DNA from: Streptococcus merionis DSM 19192
GTDB taxonomy: Bacteria; Bacillota; Bacilli; Lactobacillales; Streptococcaceae
Direction: 5' to 3'
Length of the DNA: 58,092 nt
NCBI RefSeq assembly: GCF_000380085.1
Contig: NZ_KB904539.1
Span: forward strand, 255,821-313,912
Shown here: positions 16,954 to 25,694 of the stretch, piece after piece
Numbering within the stretch: position 1 is the stretch's first letter
Layout of the letters: every line of letters starts with the position of its first letter
Made by a program: the position numbers and the translations under genes
Notes under the pieces: generated by a model
The model's input: only the letters and a program-made list of their open reading frames with translations
Told to the model about the DNA's origin: nothing
Database searches by the model: none

Positions 16954-19436
16954 ATCAATGGTTGCATAAAGCTCCTAGAATCTCAAAAGGGGTTACTTGG
17001 GGCCATCCTTGGGAGAGAGGGCAATTGGACTCTCAAAAAGTATCTGCTTCAACATTTTGGGTAGCTGATAATCCAACACAGACGAGCATTATGGCATATT
17101 GGCCAGATGGCTCAGTGAAGTGGACAAAGCATGCAGCAATATTCCAATCATCGCCTCAAGATTTATCAGATTTTTGTATATTACCTAAGAAAGGAGAAGA
17201 AAAAATCTTAGTCACAGAGACGTTTAATGCTTTCAACGTTGATACAGGCCGATTAACGGCTAAAATTTCAAAGAATAGTGACTATAGCAAAATCTTTGAC
17301 ACGATATTTGTAGACAATAAATGTCTAATCAAAGACCTACGGCTAGTAACTCAGGTTGAAGAAGAAAAGTGTTACTCTTATGTAGATATCGTTGAGGTGC
17401 TTGAAAATGGTAGCCTGAAATCAGTTTTGAAAGTAAGTGGGCATTATGAAAGAACGCCATCAAAAGAGTTTAATCGTTTCAATCTTTATCTTACTTTTTA
17501 TAAAGATCTTCAGCAAATTGAATTAACTCATACATTTGAAGTAACACAGTCTAGAAATTTAGCAGCGATAGGTTTAGAATACCGAACCCCTCTTGAAGGT
17601 AAATTGTGGAACCGTTGTGTTGGTTTTGTAGGAACAGATGGTGTTTATTATGAGCCTGTTCTATCGCTATTTTCAAGACGATATCGATATCATAATGAGC
17701 CTTATGCAAGGCAAGTAAGTGGTGAGAAGGTTAACCTAGATGAAGATAGTGATTTATTACGTCATGCCAATGAAAATGCGATTTGGGATAGTTTTTATGT
17801 AGAACAATTGCATTCTCGAAGCTATCAAATCAAAAAGACAACACGTGCTAAGCTTTCCAAGGTAACTGTCTCTTCTGGGGCTCACTATTCTGGATCGCTT
17901 TATTTGGGAAGTGAGTTTGGTGGGGTACAAATACATTTGTCAAAGTTTTGGCAAAAATACCCATCTGCGATTCACGTTTCAGATTTAAGTCGAGATGAAG
18001 CTATTACACGATTATGGTTTTGGTCACCAGAAGCAGAAGTAATTGATTTTAGACATTATGATGACCGTGATCATATGTTAAGTGCTTATGAGGGAATGGA
18101 AGAAATTCGTTCAACACCAGTAGGGATCGCTAACAGTTCAACGCTTGTACTAAAGTTATATCCTGAGAGAGCGACATCGGAAGAAATTTTGGCTTTTTCT
18201 GAGGAATACCAGGAACCGTCTCGTATTGTATGTTCTCCTGAAACCTATCATCATTGTAAGGTTTTCGCACCGTATAGCTTACCACGAGCAGGCTTTGCTA
18301 GCGATATAGAAGCTAAGTTAAGTTTTTTATTCGATTTTTATCAAAAGGAAGTAGAGCAACGGGAGTGGTATGGCTATTGGAATTACGGTGATTTCATGCA
18401 TTCATATGATCCTTATCGCCATATGTGGCTTTATGATTTTGGTGGCTATGCGTGGCAAAATAACGAATTAGTACCAACGATATGGCTATGGTTGTATTTT
18501 TTACGTACGGGTCGTTCAGATGTTTTTGAATTGGCTGAGGCGATGACTCGCCATACCTCTGAGGTTGATATTTACCATTCGGGGCCGTACTCAGGTTTAG
18601 GATCGAGACATAATGTCATACATTGGGGGTGTCAAGCTAAAGAAACCAGAATATCAATGGCGTGGTTGCATCGGTATTATTATTATTTAACAGGGGATGA
18701 GAGAATAGGAGATATTTTAGAAGAGGTAAGAAGTAATGAGGATAGCTTTGAGAGACTAGAACCCCTTCGAGAATTTTATAAACGAGATGGAGAATGGATA
18801 CCAATCCGCTCTAGTCCTGATTGGACTGCCGTAGCTTCTAATTGGTATACACAGTATGAACGGACTGGAAATAAAGCCACTTTTGATAAAATTGAGCGAG
18901 GTTTAGAGGATATCTATCAAATGCCGTATAAATTCTTATCGGGACCGACAGTGCTTTTTGATTGGAAAACAGCTCATATGCGTTACATGGGCGTAGGAAA
19001 TGTAGGGGGATATCATATGATGATTTCGTTTGGAGCACCTCAGTTATTGATGGAAATTGCTGAAACGGAAAATCATCTTCCACTTAAAGAAATGTTAGCA
19101 GAATATGGGAAGTTTTATACCTTAACTGATGATGAAATGAGGCAGCAAACGGACGGCCAATTATATAAAGAGCATTTTGCTTGGCCAATGTTTGCTACAG
19201 CTATGATGGCTTATGCGGCTAGTCATTACCAAAATAGGCAGTTAGCTCAAATTGCCTGGAAATATTTATTAGATCCAGAGTTATCAGGAGTTCCAAGTGA
19301 CCCGAAAAAAACGCTTCAAACGGTATCAACTTTGGAACATCTTGAAGAGATGCCTTGGGTAACTACAAATGTTGTTTCACAATGGTGTTTGAATATTATC
19401 ATCTGTCTAGAGTTGATAGGAGACGACTTGCCATAG
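16950..19436 (+). CDS. YetA-like, PL26-type (exo-rhamnogalacturonan lyase-like) protein
   Basis: An 828-residue protein starting with GTG after GGAGGAGG, overlapping the DUF624 gene by four bases. The N-terminal region (KAPRISKGVTWGHPWERGQL and YWPDGSVKWTKHAAIF) is the conserved start of the YetA/PcRGLX-like family: a RIFT-barrel, a beta-sandwich, then a C-terminal alpha/alpha toroid, here from about residue 455, with WYGYWNYGDFMHSYDPYRHMWLYDFGGYAWQNNE. Fungal PcRGLX founded lyase family PL26 and releases unsaturated galacturonosyl-rhamnose from rhamnogalacturonan chains. There is no signal peptide, so it would act inside the cell on imported oligosaccharides, upstream of GH105. Family assignment is by pattern; activity is inference. 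Confidence 0.72.
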   Translation: MNQWLHKAPRISKGVTWGHPWERGQLDSQKVSASTFWVADNPTQTSIMAYWPDGSVKWTKHAAIFQSSPQDLSDFCILPKKGEEKILVTETFNAFNVDTGRLTAKISKNSDYSKIFDTIFVDNKCLIKDLRLVTQVEEEKCYSYVDIVEVLENGSLKSVLKVSGHYERTPSKEFNRFNLYLTFYKDLQQIELTHTFEVTQSRNLAAIGLEYRTPLEGKLWNRCVGFVGTDGVYYEPVLSLFSRRYRYHNEPYARQVSGEKVNLDEDSDLLRHANENAIWDSFYVEQLHSRSYQIKKTTRAKLSKVTVSSGAHYSGSLYLGSEFGGVQIHLSKFWQKYPSAIHVSDLSRDEAITRLWFWSPEAEVIDFRHYDDRDHMLSAYEGMEEIRSTPVGIANSSTLVLKLYPERATSEEILAFSEEYQEPSRIVCSPETYHHCKVFAPYSLPRAGFASDIEAKLSFLFDFYQKEVEQREWYGYWNYGDFMHSYDPYRHMWLYDFGGYAWQNNELVPTIWLWLYFLRTGRSDVFELAEAMTRHTSEVDIYHSGPYSGLGSRHNVIHWGCQAKETRISMAWLHRYYYYLTGDERIGDILEEVRSNEDSFERLEPLREFYKRDGEWIPIRSSPDWTAVASNWYTQYERTGNKATFDKIERGLEDIYQMPYKFLSGPTVLFDWKTAHMRYMGVGNVGGYHMMISFGAPQLLMEIAETENHLPLKEMLAEYGKFYTLTDDEMRQQTDGQLYKEHFAWPMFATAMMAYAASHYQNRQLAQIAWKYLLDPELSGVPSDPKKTLQTVSTLEHLEEMPWVTTNVVSQWCLNIIICLELIGDDLP

Positions 19437-19493
19437 TCTCGGTAAACAAATGGTAATCAAATTTATTCAAAATATTTTTAAAGGAGTTTTGTA

Positions 19494-21050
19494 ATGATCA
19501 AGAAAACATTAGCTAAACGTCTACCTGCCGTAGCAATGCTTGCGACCATTGCGTTTGCATTAACAGCTTGTAGTGGTGAGGGAAGTAAAGAGGGAACAAG
19601 TTCAGCTAAATTGGATGAAATTACTATTATGTCGCCAACGCTGGAAGCGGTTACGCCAGAGGCGGGAAATCAAATTGAGAAAAAAATTGAAGAATATACC
19701 GGTGAGAAAATCAGCTTTGAATGGGTGCCTAATAGTAATTATCAGGATAGAATGAATATTGTTTTAGCATCTGGGGACTTGCCAGAAGTTATGGTTGTAA
19801 CACAAAAAACAGGAAGTTTTGTAACCTCTGCAGAATCAGACGCATTTTGGGATTTGACGGATTATTTGAAGGACTATCCTAACCTATCTCAAGAAATAGC
19901 AGAGATTAAAAATAATTCTAGTTTAAACGGTAAAGTATATGGGATCTATCGCAAGCGTGATATCATGCGTTCAGCTGTCATGATTCGCAAAGATTGGCTG
20001 GATAAACTAGGCTTAGAAGAGCCGAAGACAACTGAAGATCTATATAATATTGCGAAAGCTTTTAAAGAAAAAGATCCCAATGGCAATGGTATAGATGATA
20101 CAACTGGTTTAATTATTCCACAATGGCCAGCAACAATTAATACGAATAGTCCAATTGATACTATTGCAACATGGTTTGGAGCGGGAAATGCTTGGATTAC
20201 TGATGATAAAGGAAATTTGAAGCCAAGTTTTGATAGCAAGGAGTATAGGGAGGCATTAAAATGGATTAAGAAAATGTATGATGAAGGCTTGATCAATCAA
20301 GATTTTGCAACCTTGTCGGCTGATGACTGGAACAATCAATTTATTAGCGGTAAAGGTGGCATTATCATTGATACGTACTCACGCTTTTACACCATTCAAA
20401 CGGCTTTGAAAGACGCAGATCAGGAGAATTTTGGGAAACAAATCACCGTTGTTGGTAGTTTAGAATCGCCAAACGGAGATTATGCCCTCCCAACAGATGG
20501 TTACGCAGGCATGCTTGTCATTCCAAAGGCAAGTGTTAAAACGGAAGAACACCTCAAGCAGGTTCTGACTTTCTTGGATAAATTAAATGACAAAGAAATG
20601 CAAGTTCTAATGAATAATGGGATTGAGGGGGTAAACTTTGAAGTCAGTGATGGCTTTTCTAGTCTAATTAACCAAGATTCAAATGAAGCTAAAACGATTG
20701 TTAATGATGTGAAATCGTATGCTCAGGTTGGTACTAATGTTGCAGGTAACAAATATTATGTTGCTAAGCCAGCAACTGATATTGAACTAGCAAATTATAA
20801 AAAAGCTCAAGAATCAATGAAAGAGGACACCGAGAAAGCGGTGTTTAATCCAGCGTCTCCATTCATTTCACCTACCTATACTCAAAACGGGACACAGCTT
20901 GATAATATTATTCAGGATGCTCGTATTCAGTATATTGCAGGACAAATTGATGATAAAGGTTGGGAAGACGCAGTTGAATTGTGGAAAACATCTGGTGGTC
21001 AAAATGTTCAGAATGAGCTGAATGAGCTATACCAAAAGGCGCAACAATAA
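19494..21050 (+). CDS. lplA: ABC transporter solute-binding lipoprotein, LplA-like
   Basis: Captures oligosaccharide outside the membrane. The signal peptide ends in LTAC with Cys26 lipidated. The 518-residue length and motifs such as NQIEKKIEEYTG, LASGDLPEVMVV and FDSKEYREALKWIKKMYDEGLINQDFA define the large extracellular binding proteins that work with LplB/YtcP permeases on complex plant oligosaccharides. A strong ribosome site (AAAGGAG) and a strong hairpin after the gene suggest high expression relative to the permeases. EF-hand-like DPNGNGIDDTTG near residue 196 is typical of this family and probably binds calcium. Confidence 0.9.
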   Translation: MIKKTLAKRLPAVAMLATIAFALTACSGEGSKEGTSSAKLDEITIMSPTLEAVTPEAGNQIEKKIEEYTGEKISFEWVPNSNYQDRMNIVLASGDLPEVMVVTQKTGSFVTSAESDAFWDLTDYLKDYPNLSQEIAEIKNNSSLNGKVYGIYRKRDIMRSAVMIRKDWLDKLGLEEPKTTEDLYNIAKAFKEKDPNGNGIDDTTGLIIPQWPATINTNSPIDTIATWFGAGNAWITDDKGNLKPSFDSKEYREALKWIKKMYDEGLINQDFATLSADDWNNQFISGKGGIIIDTYSRFYTIQTALKDADQENFGKQITVVGSLESPNGDYALPTDGYAGMLVIPKASVKTEEHLKQVLTFLDKLNDKEMQVLMNNGIEGVNFEVSDGFSSLINQDSNEAKTIVNDVKSYAQVGTNVAGNKYYVAKPATDIELANYKKAQESMKEDTEKAVFNPASPFISPTYTQNGTQLDNIIQDARIQYIAGQIDDKGWEDAVELWKTSGGQNVQNELNELYQKAQQ

Positions 21051-21061
21051 AAGTGAGGAGA

Positions 21062-21088
21062 CGCTATTGCTAATAGTTAGCGATAGCG
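21062..21088 (+). promoter_or_regulatory. intergenic hairpin between lplA and lplB
   Basis: Twelve-base stem (CGCTATTGCTAA with TTAGCGATAGCG, one G-U pair) and a three-base loop, without T run. Such structures after binding-protein genes usually stabilise the upstream transcript part and let only some transcripts continue into the permeases. Confidence 0.6.
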
Positions 21089-21115
21089 TACCCTTTTACT
21101 ACGAGAGGTAAGAAA

Positions 21116-22069
21116 ATGGTTAAACACACAGCTAGCTCTTCAAAAACTAAGGAAAGAGGCCAAAAAGTCTCGCTATTATCAACGATGAGCAAGTATAAAT
21201 GGCTTTATTTATTGTTATTACCAGGAGTCCTTTACTTTATAGTATTTCGGTATGCACCAATGTACGGCCTTATTATTGCCTTTAAAAATTATGTGCCTAA
21301 TTTAGGAATTAATGGTAGTCCTTGGGTAGGGTTTACTAATTTTAGAAATTTCTTTGTAAATCCAGACTTTTTTAGACTGTTTAAAAATACACTGGTATTA
21401 GCCTTGTTAAATATTGGAATTGGATTTCCGTTTCCAATTATATTAGCTCTAATGCTCAATGAGTTGCGTCAGAAAATCTATTCAAAATTGGTACAGACTT
21501 TTATCTATATTCCTCACTTTATTTCATGGGCAGTAACTGTTAGTTTAACTTTTATTTTACTGTCTGTAGATTCAGGTGTTATTACGGATATGATGGAAGC
21601 TGTTACCGGAAATAGAGTTGATTTGTTAACCTCTGTTCCAGCTTTTAGGCCGTTAATTGTTTTTCAAAGCATTTGGAAGGAATCTGGCTATGGAACTGTC
21701 ATATATTTAGCTGCTTTGGCTGGTGTTGATCAGAATCAATATGAAGCTGCAATCATGGATGGTGCAGGCCGCTTTAGTCGCTTATGGCATGTGACCTTAC
21801 CTGCTATTCGCAGCACAATTGTAGTGATGCTAATTTTACGTGTAGGTAGCTTTTTAACGACAGGGTTTGATCAAATTTATTTGATGACTAACTCTTTGAA
21901 CCGTACAGTTGCTGATGTATTTGATACCTATGTTTATACAGTCGGGATTACACAAGGTTCCTATAGTTATAGTACAGCAGTAGGACTTTTCAAGTCGCTA
22001 ATTGGCATAATTCTTGTTACAGCTACTAATAAAATTGCTAAAAAACTTGGTGAGAGTGGTTTGTATTAG
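21116..22069 (+). CDS. lplB: ABC transporter permease, LplB-like
   Basis: First of two membrane subunits of the oligosaccharide importer. The 317-residue protein has six membrane segments and the cytoplasmic EAA loop EAAIMDGAGRFSRLWHVTLPAI that docks the ATPase. The stretch FRYAPMYGLIIAFKNYVPNLGI is characteristic of LplB/YteP permeases. No ATPase gene is present in the operon, so a shared MsmK/MsmX-type ATPase encoded elsewhere must power it; this sharing is known for Bacillus and streptococcal sugar importers. Confidence 0.92.
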   Translation: MVKHTASSSKTKERGQKVSLLSTMSKYKWLYLLLLPGVLYFIVFRYAPMYGLIIAFKNYVPNLGINGSPWVGFTNFRNFFVNPDFFRLFKNTLVLALLNIGIGFPFPIILALMLNELRQKIYSKLVQTFIYIPHFISWAVTVSLTFILLSVDSGVITDMMEAVTGNRVDLLTSVPAFRPLIVFQSIWKESGYGTVIYLAALAGVDQNQYEAAIMDGAGRFSRLWHVTLPAIRSTIVVMLILRVGSFLTTGFDQIYLMTNSLNRTVADVFDTYVYTVGITQGSYSYSTAVGLFKSLIGIILVTATNKIAKKLGESGLY

Positions 22070-22078
22070 GAGGAAATC

Positions 22079-22963
22079 ATGAACAGTAATCAACGATTTA
22101 ATACCTCGCTCGGGCGTGTTTTTGACGTGTTTAATATCATTATTTTGGGAATAATTGCTTTAGCGATGCTTTTGCCTTTCATATATGTGATTGCAGGCTC
22201 CTTTGCAACGGAGATGGAGCTTTCCACACGCTCATTCTTTTTATGGCCACGAGAATTTACCCTTGATTCGTATAACTATGTGTTACAGACGAAGACCATT
22301 TTAAAATCTTTATTCACAACAATCGGTATCACGGTTGTAGGAACATTTGTTCAGCTGGCTTTTACCTTTACAATGGCCTATCCACTATCACGAAAATATC
22401 TTCCGGGACGTACTATCGTATTAAACATGATAGTATTTGCAATGCTGTTTTCGGGTGGAATGGTACCAACTTTCTTGGTTGTCAAATCCTTAGGGTTATT
22501 GAATTCCTATTGGGCTTTGATTTTACCAATTGCTATTAGCCCTTTCAACTTAATGATTATTAAAAATAATTTTCAAAGTTTACCAAGTGAACTAGAAGAA
22601 GCAGCTCGTATGGATGGGTGCTCGGACATTGGTATTTTTTGGAAGATTATGTTGCCACTTTCAAAACCAACTATTGCAACCTTTACATTGTTTTATGCTG
22701 TAGGTATTTGGAACGATTTCATGAGCAGTCTCCTCTATATTAGTGATAGTAGCAAGTGGCCAATCCAGCTTCTATTGAGACAAATTACGATGTCTTCATC
22801 GGGCGCTAACGCTTTGGCTACAATGGATTCTACGTATGTAGCTCCAGAACAAGGGATTAAGTTTGTGGTGATTGTCATTGCAACCGTGCCGATTTTATTA
22901 GTGTATCCTTTCTTACAAAAATATTTTACAAAAGGTATTTTGATAGGTTCAGTTAAAGGTTAG
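22079..22963 (+). CDS. lplC: ABC transporter permease, LplC/YtcP-like
   Basis: Second permease of the importer. The 294-residue protein has six membrane helices; EAARMDGCSDIGIFWKIMLPLSKP is its EAA loop, and the C-terminus PFLQKYFTKGILIGSVKG is the standard ending of this family. AGGAGG precedes the ATG by six bases. Together with lplA and lplB it makes one type I sugar importer. Confidence 0.93.
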   Translation: MNSNQRFNTSLGRVFDVFNIIILGIIALAMLLPFIYVIAGSFATEMELSTRSFFLWPREFTLDSYNYVLQTKTILKSLFTTIGITVVGTFVQLAFTFTMAYPLSRKYLPGRTIVLNMIVFAMLFSGGMVPTFLVVKSLGLLNSYWALILPIAISPFNLMIIKNNFQSLPSELEEAARMDGCSDIGIFWKIMLPLSKPTIATFTLFYAVGIWNDFMSSLLYISDSSKWPIQLLLRQITMSSSGANALATMDSTYVAPEQGIKFVVIVIATVPILLVYPFLQKYFTKGILIGSVKG

Positions 22964-22980
22964 GGCTGAAGGAAGGTCAA

Positions 22981-22997
22981 CGCTAGTCTCTCTAGCG
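22981..22997 (+). promoter_or_regulatory. intergenic hairpin between lplC and the esterase gene
   Basis: Perfect six-base stem CGCTAG/CTAGCG with a five-base loop, no T run. Possibly an RNA processing or stabilising site within the operon transcript. Confidence 0.4.
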
Positions 22998-23020
22998 CGT
23001 TAAAGAAAGAGGTAATATTA

Positions 23021-23695
23021 ATGAAATATCTTTTTATTGCAGGGGATTCAACGGCCTCGGTAAAAGAGTCACAGTTTTACCCCGAAACTGGTTGGGGAGA
23101 AGCGTTACGATTCTTTCTAGCTAAGGATGTAAAGTTGTGTAATTATGCTTTTAATGCTAGAAGTACCAAAAGTTTTCGAGAGGAAGGCCGTTGGAATGTT
23201 ATTTTAAAAGAGTTGAAAAAAGGTGACATTGTTCTCATCCAATTTGGGCATAACGATGGCAAAAAAGATGACTCTCATCGTTATGCGCCAGCTTTTGGAG
23301 CTTATCAAAAAAATTTGATGACATATATTAGAGAAGTAAGGCAAAAGTGTGCAGTTCCAATACTACTAACACCAGTTACTAGACGTCTGTTTAGAGATGG
23401 GCAACTACTTTCAGATACTGTTTGGGATTATCCTACTGCTATGCGAGAAGTAGCTGAAGATCAACAAGTTGAGTTGATAGATGTTTATGATTTGAGTCAA
23501 AAACTTTTAAAGTCTTATGGTCCAGAGACGAGTAAGACTCTCTTTATGCACCTTCTCCCAAAACAACATGAAAATTATCCAGAAGGCATAGTAGACGACA
23601 CACACCTCTCACCAATTGGAGCTTGGAAAATCGCAGAGCAGATTGCTATAAAATTGGGAGAAAAACATCCAGATTTTATTGAAAATATCGAGTGA
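23021..23695 (+). CDS. rhgT: SGNH/GDSL rhamnogalacturonan acetylesterase
   Basis: Removes acetyl groups from galacturonate residues of rhamnogalacturonan, needed before lyases can act. The 224-residue SGNH hydrolase has all four blocks: GDSTAS with the catalytic Ser, NARSTKS with the Asn/Gly oxyanion region, FGHNDGKKDD with block III Asn, and DDTHLSPIGAWKIAE with Asp and His of the triad. It matches YesT/RhgT. No signal peptide is seen, so it acts on imported oligosaccharides. It is the last gene of the operon and is followed by a terminator. Confidence 0.87.
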   Translation: MKYLFIAGDSTASVKESQFYPETGWGEALRFFLAKDVKLCNYAFNARSTKSFREEGRWNVILKELKKGDIVLIQFGHNDGKKDDSHRYAPAFGAYQKNLMTYIREVRQKCAVPILLTPVTRRLFRDGQLLSDTVWDYPTAMREVAEDQQVELIDVYDLSQKLLKSYGPETSKTLFMHLLPKQHENYPEGIVDDTHLSPIGAWKIAEQIAIKLGEKHPDFIENIE

Positions 23696-23821
23696 AGTTG
23701 AGCTACTAAGTTTAAAATAGTTGATTGCAGTGACAATTTGAAAACTTAGAATGATAATTTATGTGAGGGGGAGTAATTTTTTAGGTGTTTCCGAACAAGT
23801 CTAATATTATTAAAGTAATCG

Positions 23822-23858
23822 AAAACGAGCACTTTCAACTATGGAATTGCTCGTTTTT
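23822..23858 (+). terminator. terminator of the rhamnogalacturonan operon
   Basis: Stem AAAACGAGCA/TGCTCGTTTT, perfect over ten bases, with T run, about 130 bases after the esterase stop. Confidence 0.85.
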
Positions 23859-24283
23859 CTCAAATCTCAAGCCTAAAAGTTATCTATCCCCTAAAAACAT
23901 CTTTGGAGCTTTATAGTTGAGTAGTTTTTTTGATAGTTGCTGATCTAATCTCAATACTATCAACAGAAAGTATTCTTTTTGACAATAATTTTTGTTGTAC
24001 ATTCTAAGAGATAATAGTAAAATGTAATCAAAGAGCTAACGCATGATTAGGAATAAGTTAGCAAATATCTTGCAATTAAAAGAAAAACTGCCATTGTTTG
24101 TCCATAAAAACTGAAGAACTCCAGCGACTTTAGTAAAAATAGTTAACAATACTAGTACAAAGAGAGGCTGCATAATATTGAATCAAATTTGTTTAGCTTC
24201 AAAAGTAGAGATAAGTGTTTAGATTTTATCGGCACCTAATGGATAACATTAAGCTGTCATTTTGATTTAGAGATATACTGCTA

Positions 24284-24438
24284 GGAGGAATTTTAATTAT
24301 TCTGAGTGGTTATTAGTACGGAGAGGTTAGTAAAGAAGAATATCAATTTAAAAAATCGTTGAATTGAAAGCTTGGTGAGGGAATTAGCGATTACAAAATA
24401 AATGATGAAGAGATTCAAAAAGATGCTTGGTGTAACTG
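24284..24438 (+). pseudogene. decayed short reading frame (unrecognised) in AT-rich spacer
   Basis: The spacer from 23860 to 24567 holds no intact gene. After an AGGAGG at 24283-24288 one frame reads like former coding sequence, with YGEVSKEEYQFKKSLN and KLGEGISDYKINDEEIQKDAW, but it is interrupted by two stop codons and has no usable start. I do not recognise a family. The rest of the spacer shows nothing definable. Confidence 0.3.
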
Positions 24439-24567
24439 AATAGTTATATTGTGCGCCATCTGCTTCTAAATTTTACCATTTTTGAAATACAGGTTTTCTA
24501 TGTCTCACGAAACGTTAGCAGATCACAGTATGACGCGTGGCCTATCACAAAGAAGAAAGAAAAAATC

Positions 24568-25236
24568 ATGATATACAAACAAGACTACTTAGATGATATT
24601 CTCGTCCGCATAGCCTATCACTCCAGTGGCATTGAGGGGAATACTATCTCACTTCCTGAGACTGTCAGTATCATTATTGAAAACAGCCTACCGGGCAATC
24701 ACAAGAGTATTAGAGAGTTCTACGAGATTGAAAATCATAAGCAAGCTTTCTCTTTTCTCTTGGAGCAGTTGAACACCCAACCACCGCTTACGATTGGCTT
24801 GGTACAAGAGTTTCATGCTCTCTTGACTGATAGATTGCAGCATGATCGAGGATGCTTTAAAACAGCTCAGAATGCCATTATCGGAGCAGAGTTCAAGACA
24901 GCGACACCCTCAGAAACACCTTATCTGATGAGCCAGTGGGCGGATAATACCAGCTATCGATTAGAACGTGGCAGAACTACCCAGGAATTGCTCGAAGTGC
25001 TAGCAGATACTCATATCCAACTCGAACGCATTCACCCATTTTCAGACGGAAATGGTCGCACTGGACGTCTTGTTCTGATGTACCTAGCTATGCGATACTT
25101 AGACGCACCCGTCATCATAAGCAAAGACGACCGAGCCAAGTATATGGAATTGCTGGCCAACCAAAATATAGACGAACTGGCTGAACTACTCAAACAGTCG
25201 CTGGATTATGAGCAAGATAGACTGAAACAATTTTAA
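24568..25236 (+). CDS. Fic-domain protein (class II AMP transferase type)
   Basis: A 222-residue protein with the catalytic Fic motif HPFSDGNGRTGR (near residues 156-167), which binds ATP and transfers AMP or a related moiety to hydroxyl groups of target proteins. Near the N-terminus HSSGIEGN supplies the inhibitory motif S-x-x-x-E-G of class II Fic proteins, which blocks ATP until released, so it is self-controlled and needs no separate antitoxin. I start at ATG 24568, where similarity-like sequence (MIYKQDYLDDILVRIAYHSS) begins; the longer frame upstream lies in decayed DNA. Ribosome site is weak. Targets are unknown. Confidence 0.82.
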   Translation: MIYKQDYLDDILVRIAYHSSGIEGNTISLPETVSIIIENSLPGNHKSIREFYEIENHKQAFSFLLEQLNTQPPLTIGLVQEFHALLTDRLQHDRGCFKTAQNAIIGAEFKTATPSETPYLMSQWADNTSYRLERGRTTQELLEVLADTHIQLERIHPFSDGNGRTGRLVLMYLAMRYLDAPVIISKDDRAKYMELLANQNIDELAELLKQSLDYEQDRLKQF

Positions 25237-25457
25237 AGCTTCAAATCTGCACTTACTAAGATTTTACCAGTTTAACCCTATCACTTTTTAGCTATTAAAA
25301 TTCCTTATAGTTCGGCTTTTTGGATATTAGATTTTATCGAATTTCACATGAACAGCTTGTAAGTCCACAAAAAAGTGAACGAATTTACATTCTAGAACTC
25401 ATCGGTTGATTGAAAAGTTTATTACATCAACGTTTATAGACGAAAAAGGAGCACACC
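25237..25457 (+). other. intergenic, nothing recognised
   Basis: I see no gene, terminator or strong promoter. The next gene has a ribosome site AAAAAGGAG at 25443-25451. Confidence 0.4.
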
Positions 25458-25694
25458 ATGACATTTGAAGAGATTTTACCGGGCCTTAAAGCCAAGAAAA
25501 AATACGTGCGTACAGGCTGGGGTGGGGCAGAAAATTATGTTCAACTCTTTGACACGATTGAGGTTGACGGGCAAAAGTTAGAAGCGACACCCTATTTCCT
25601 CATCAATGTGACAGGTGAGGGCGAGGGCTTTTCCATGTGGAGTCCAACCCCTTGCGATGTCCTTGCCGAAGACTGGGTGGAAGTCCATGACTAA
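25458..25694 (+). CDS. DUF2829 (Tad2-like) protein
   Basis: A 78-residue protein with the DUF2829 pattern: MTFEEILPGLKAKKKYVRTGWGG at the N-terminus, then PYFLINVTGEGEGFSMWSPTPCDVLAEDWVEV at the C-terminus. The same family includes the phage protein Tad2, which soaks up the nucleotide signal of Thoeris immunity. Members are also common on bacterial chromosomes where their role is undefined. No phage genes surround it; it overlaps the SDR gene by eight bases. A sponge role for a nucleotide-like ligand is inference. Confidence 0.8.
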   Translation: MTFEEILPGLKAKKKYVRTGWGGAENYVQLFDTIEVDGQKLEATPYFLINVTGEGEGFSMWSPTPCDVLAEDWVEVHD

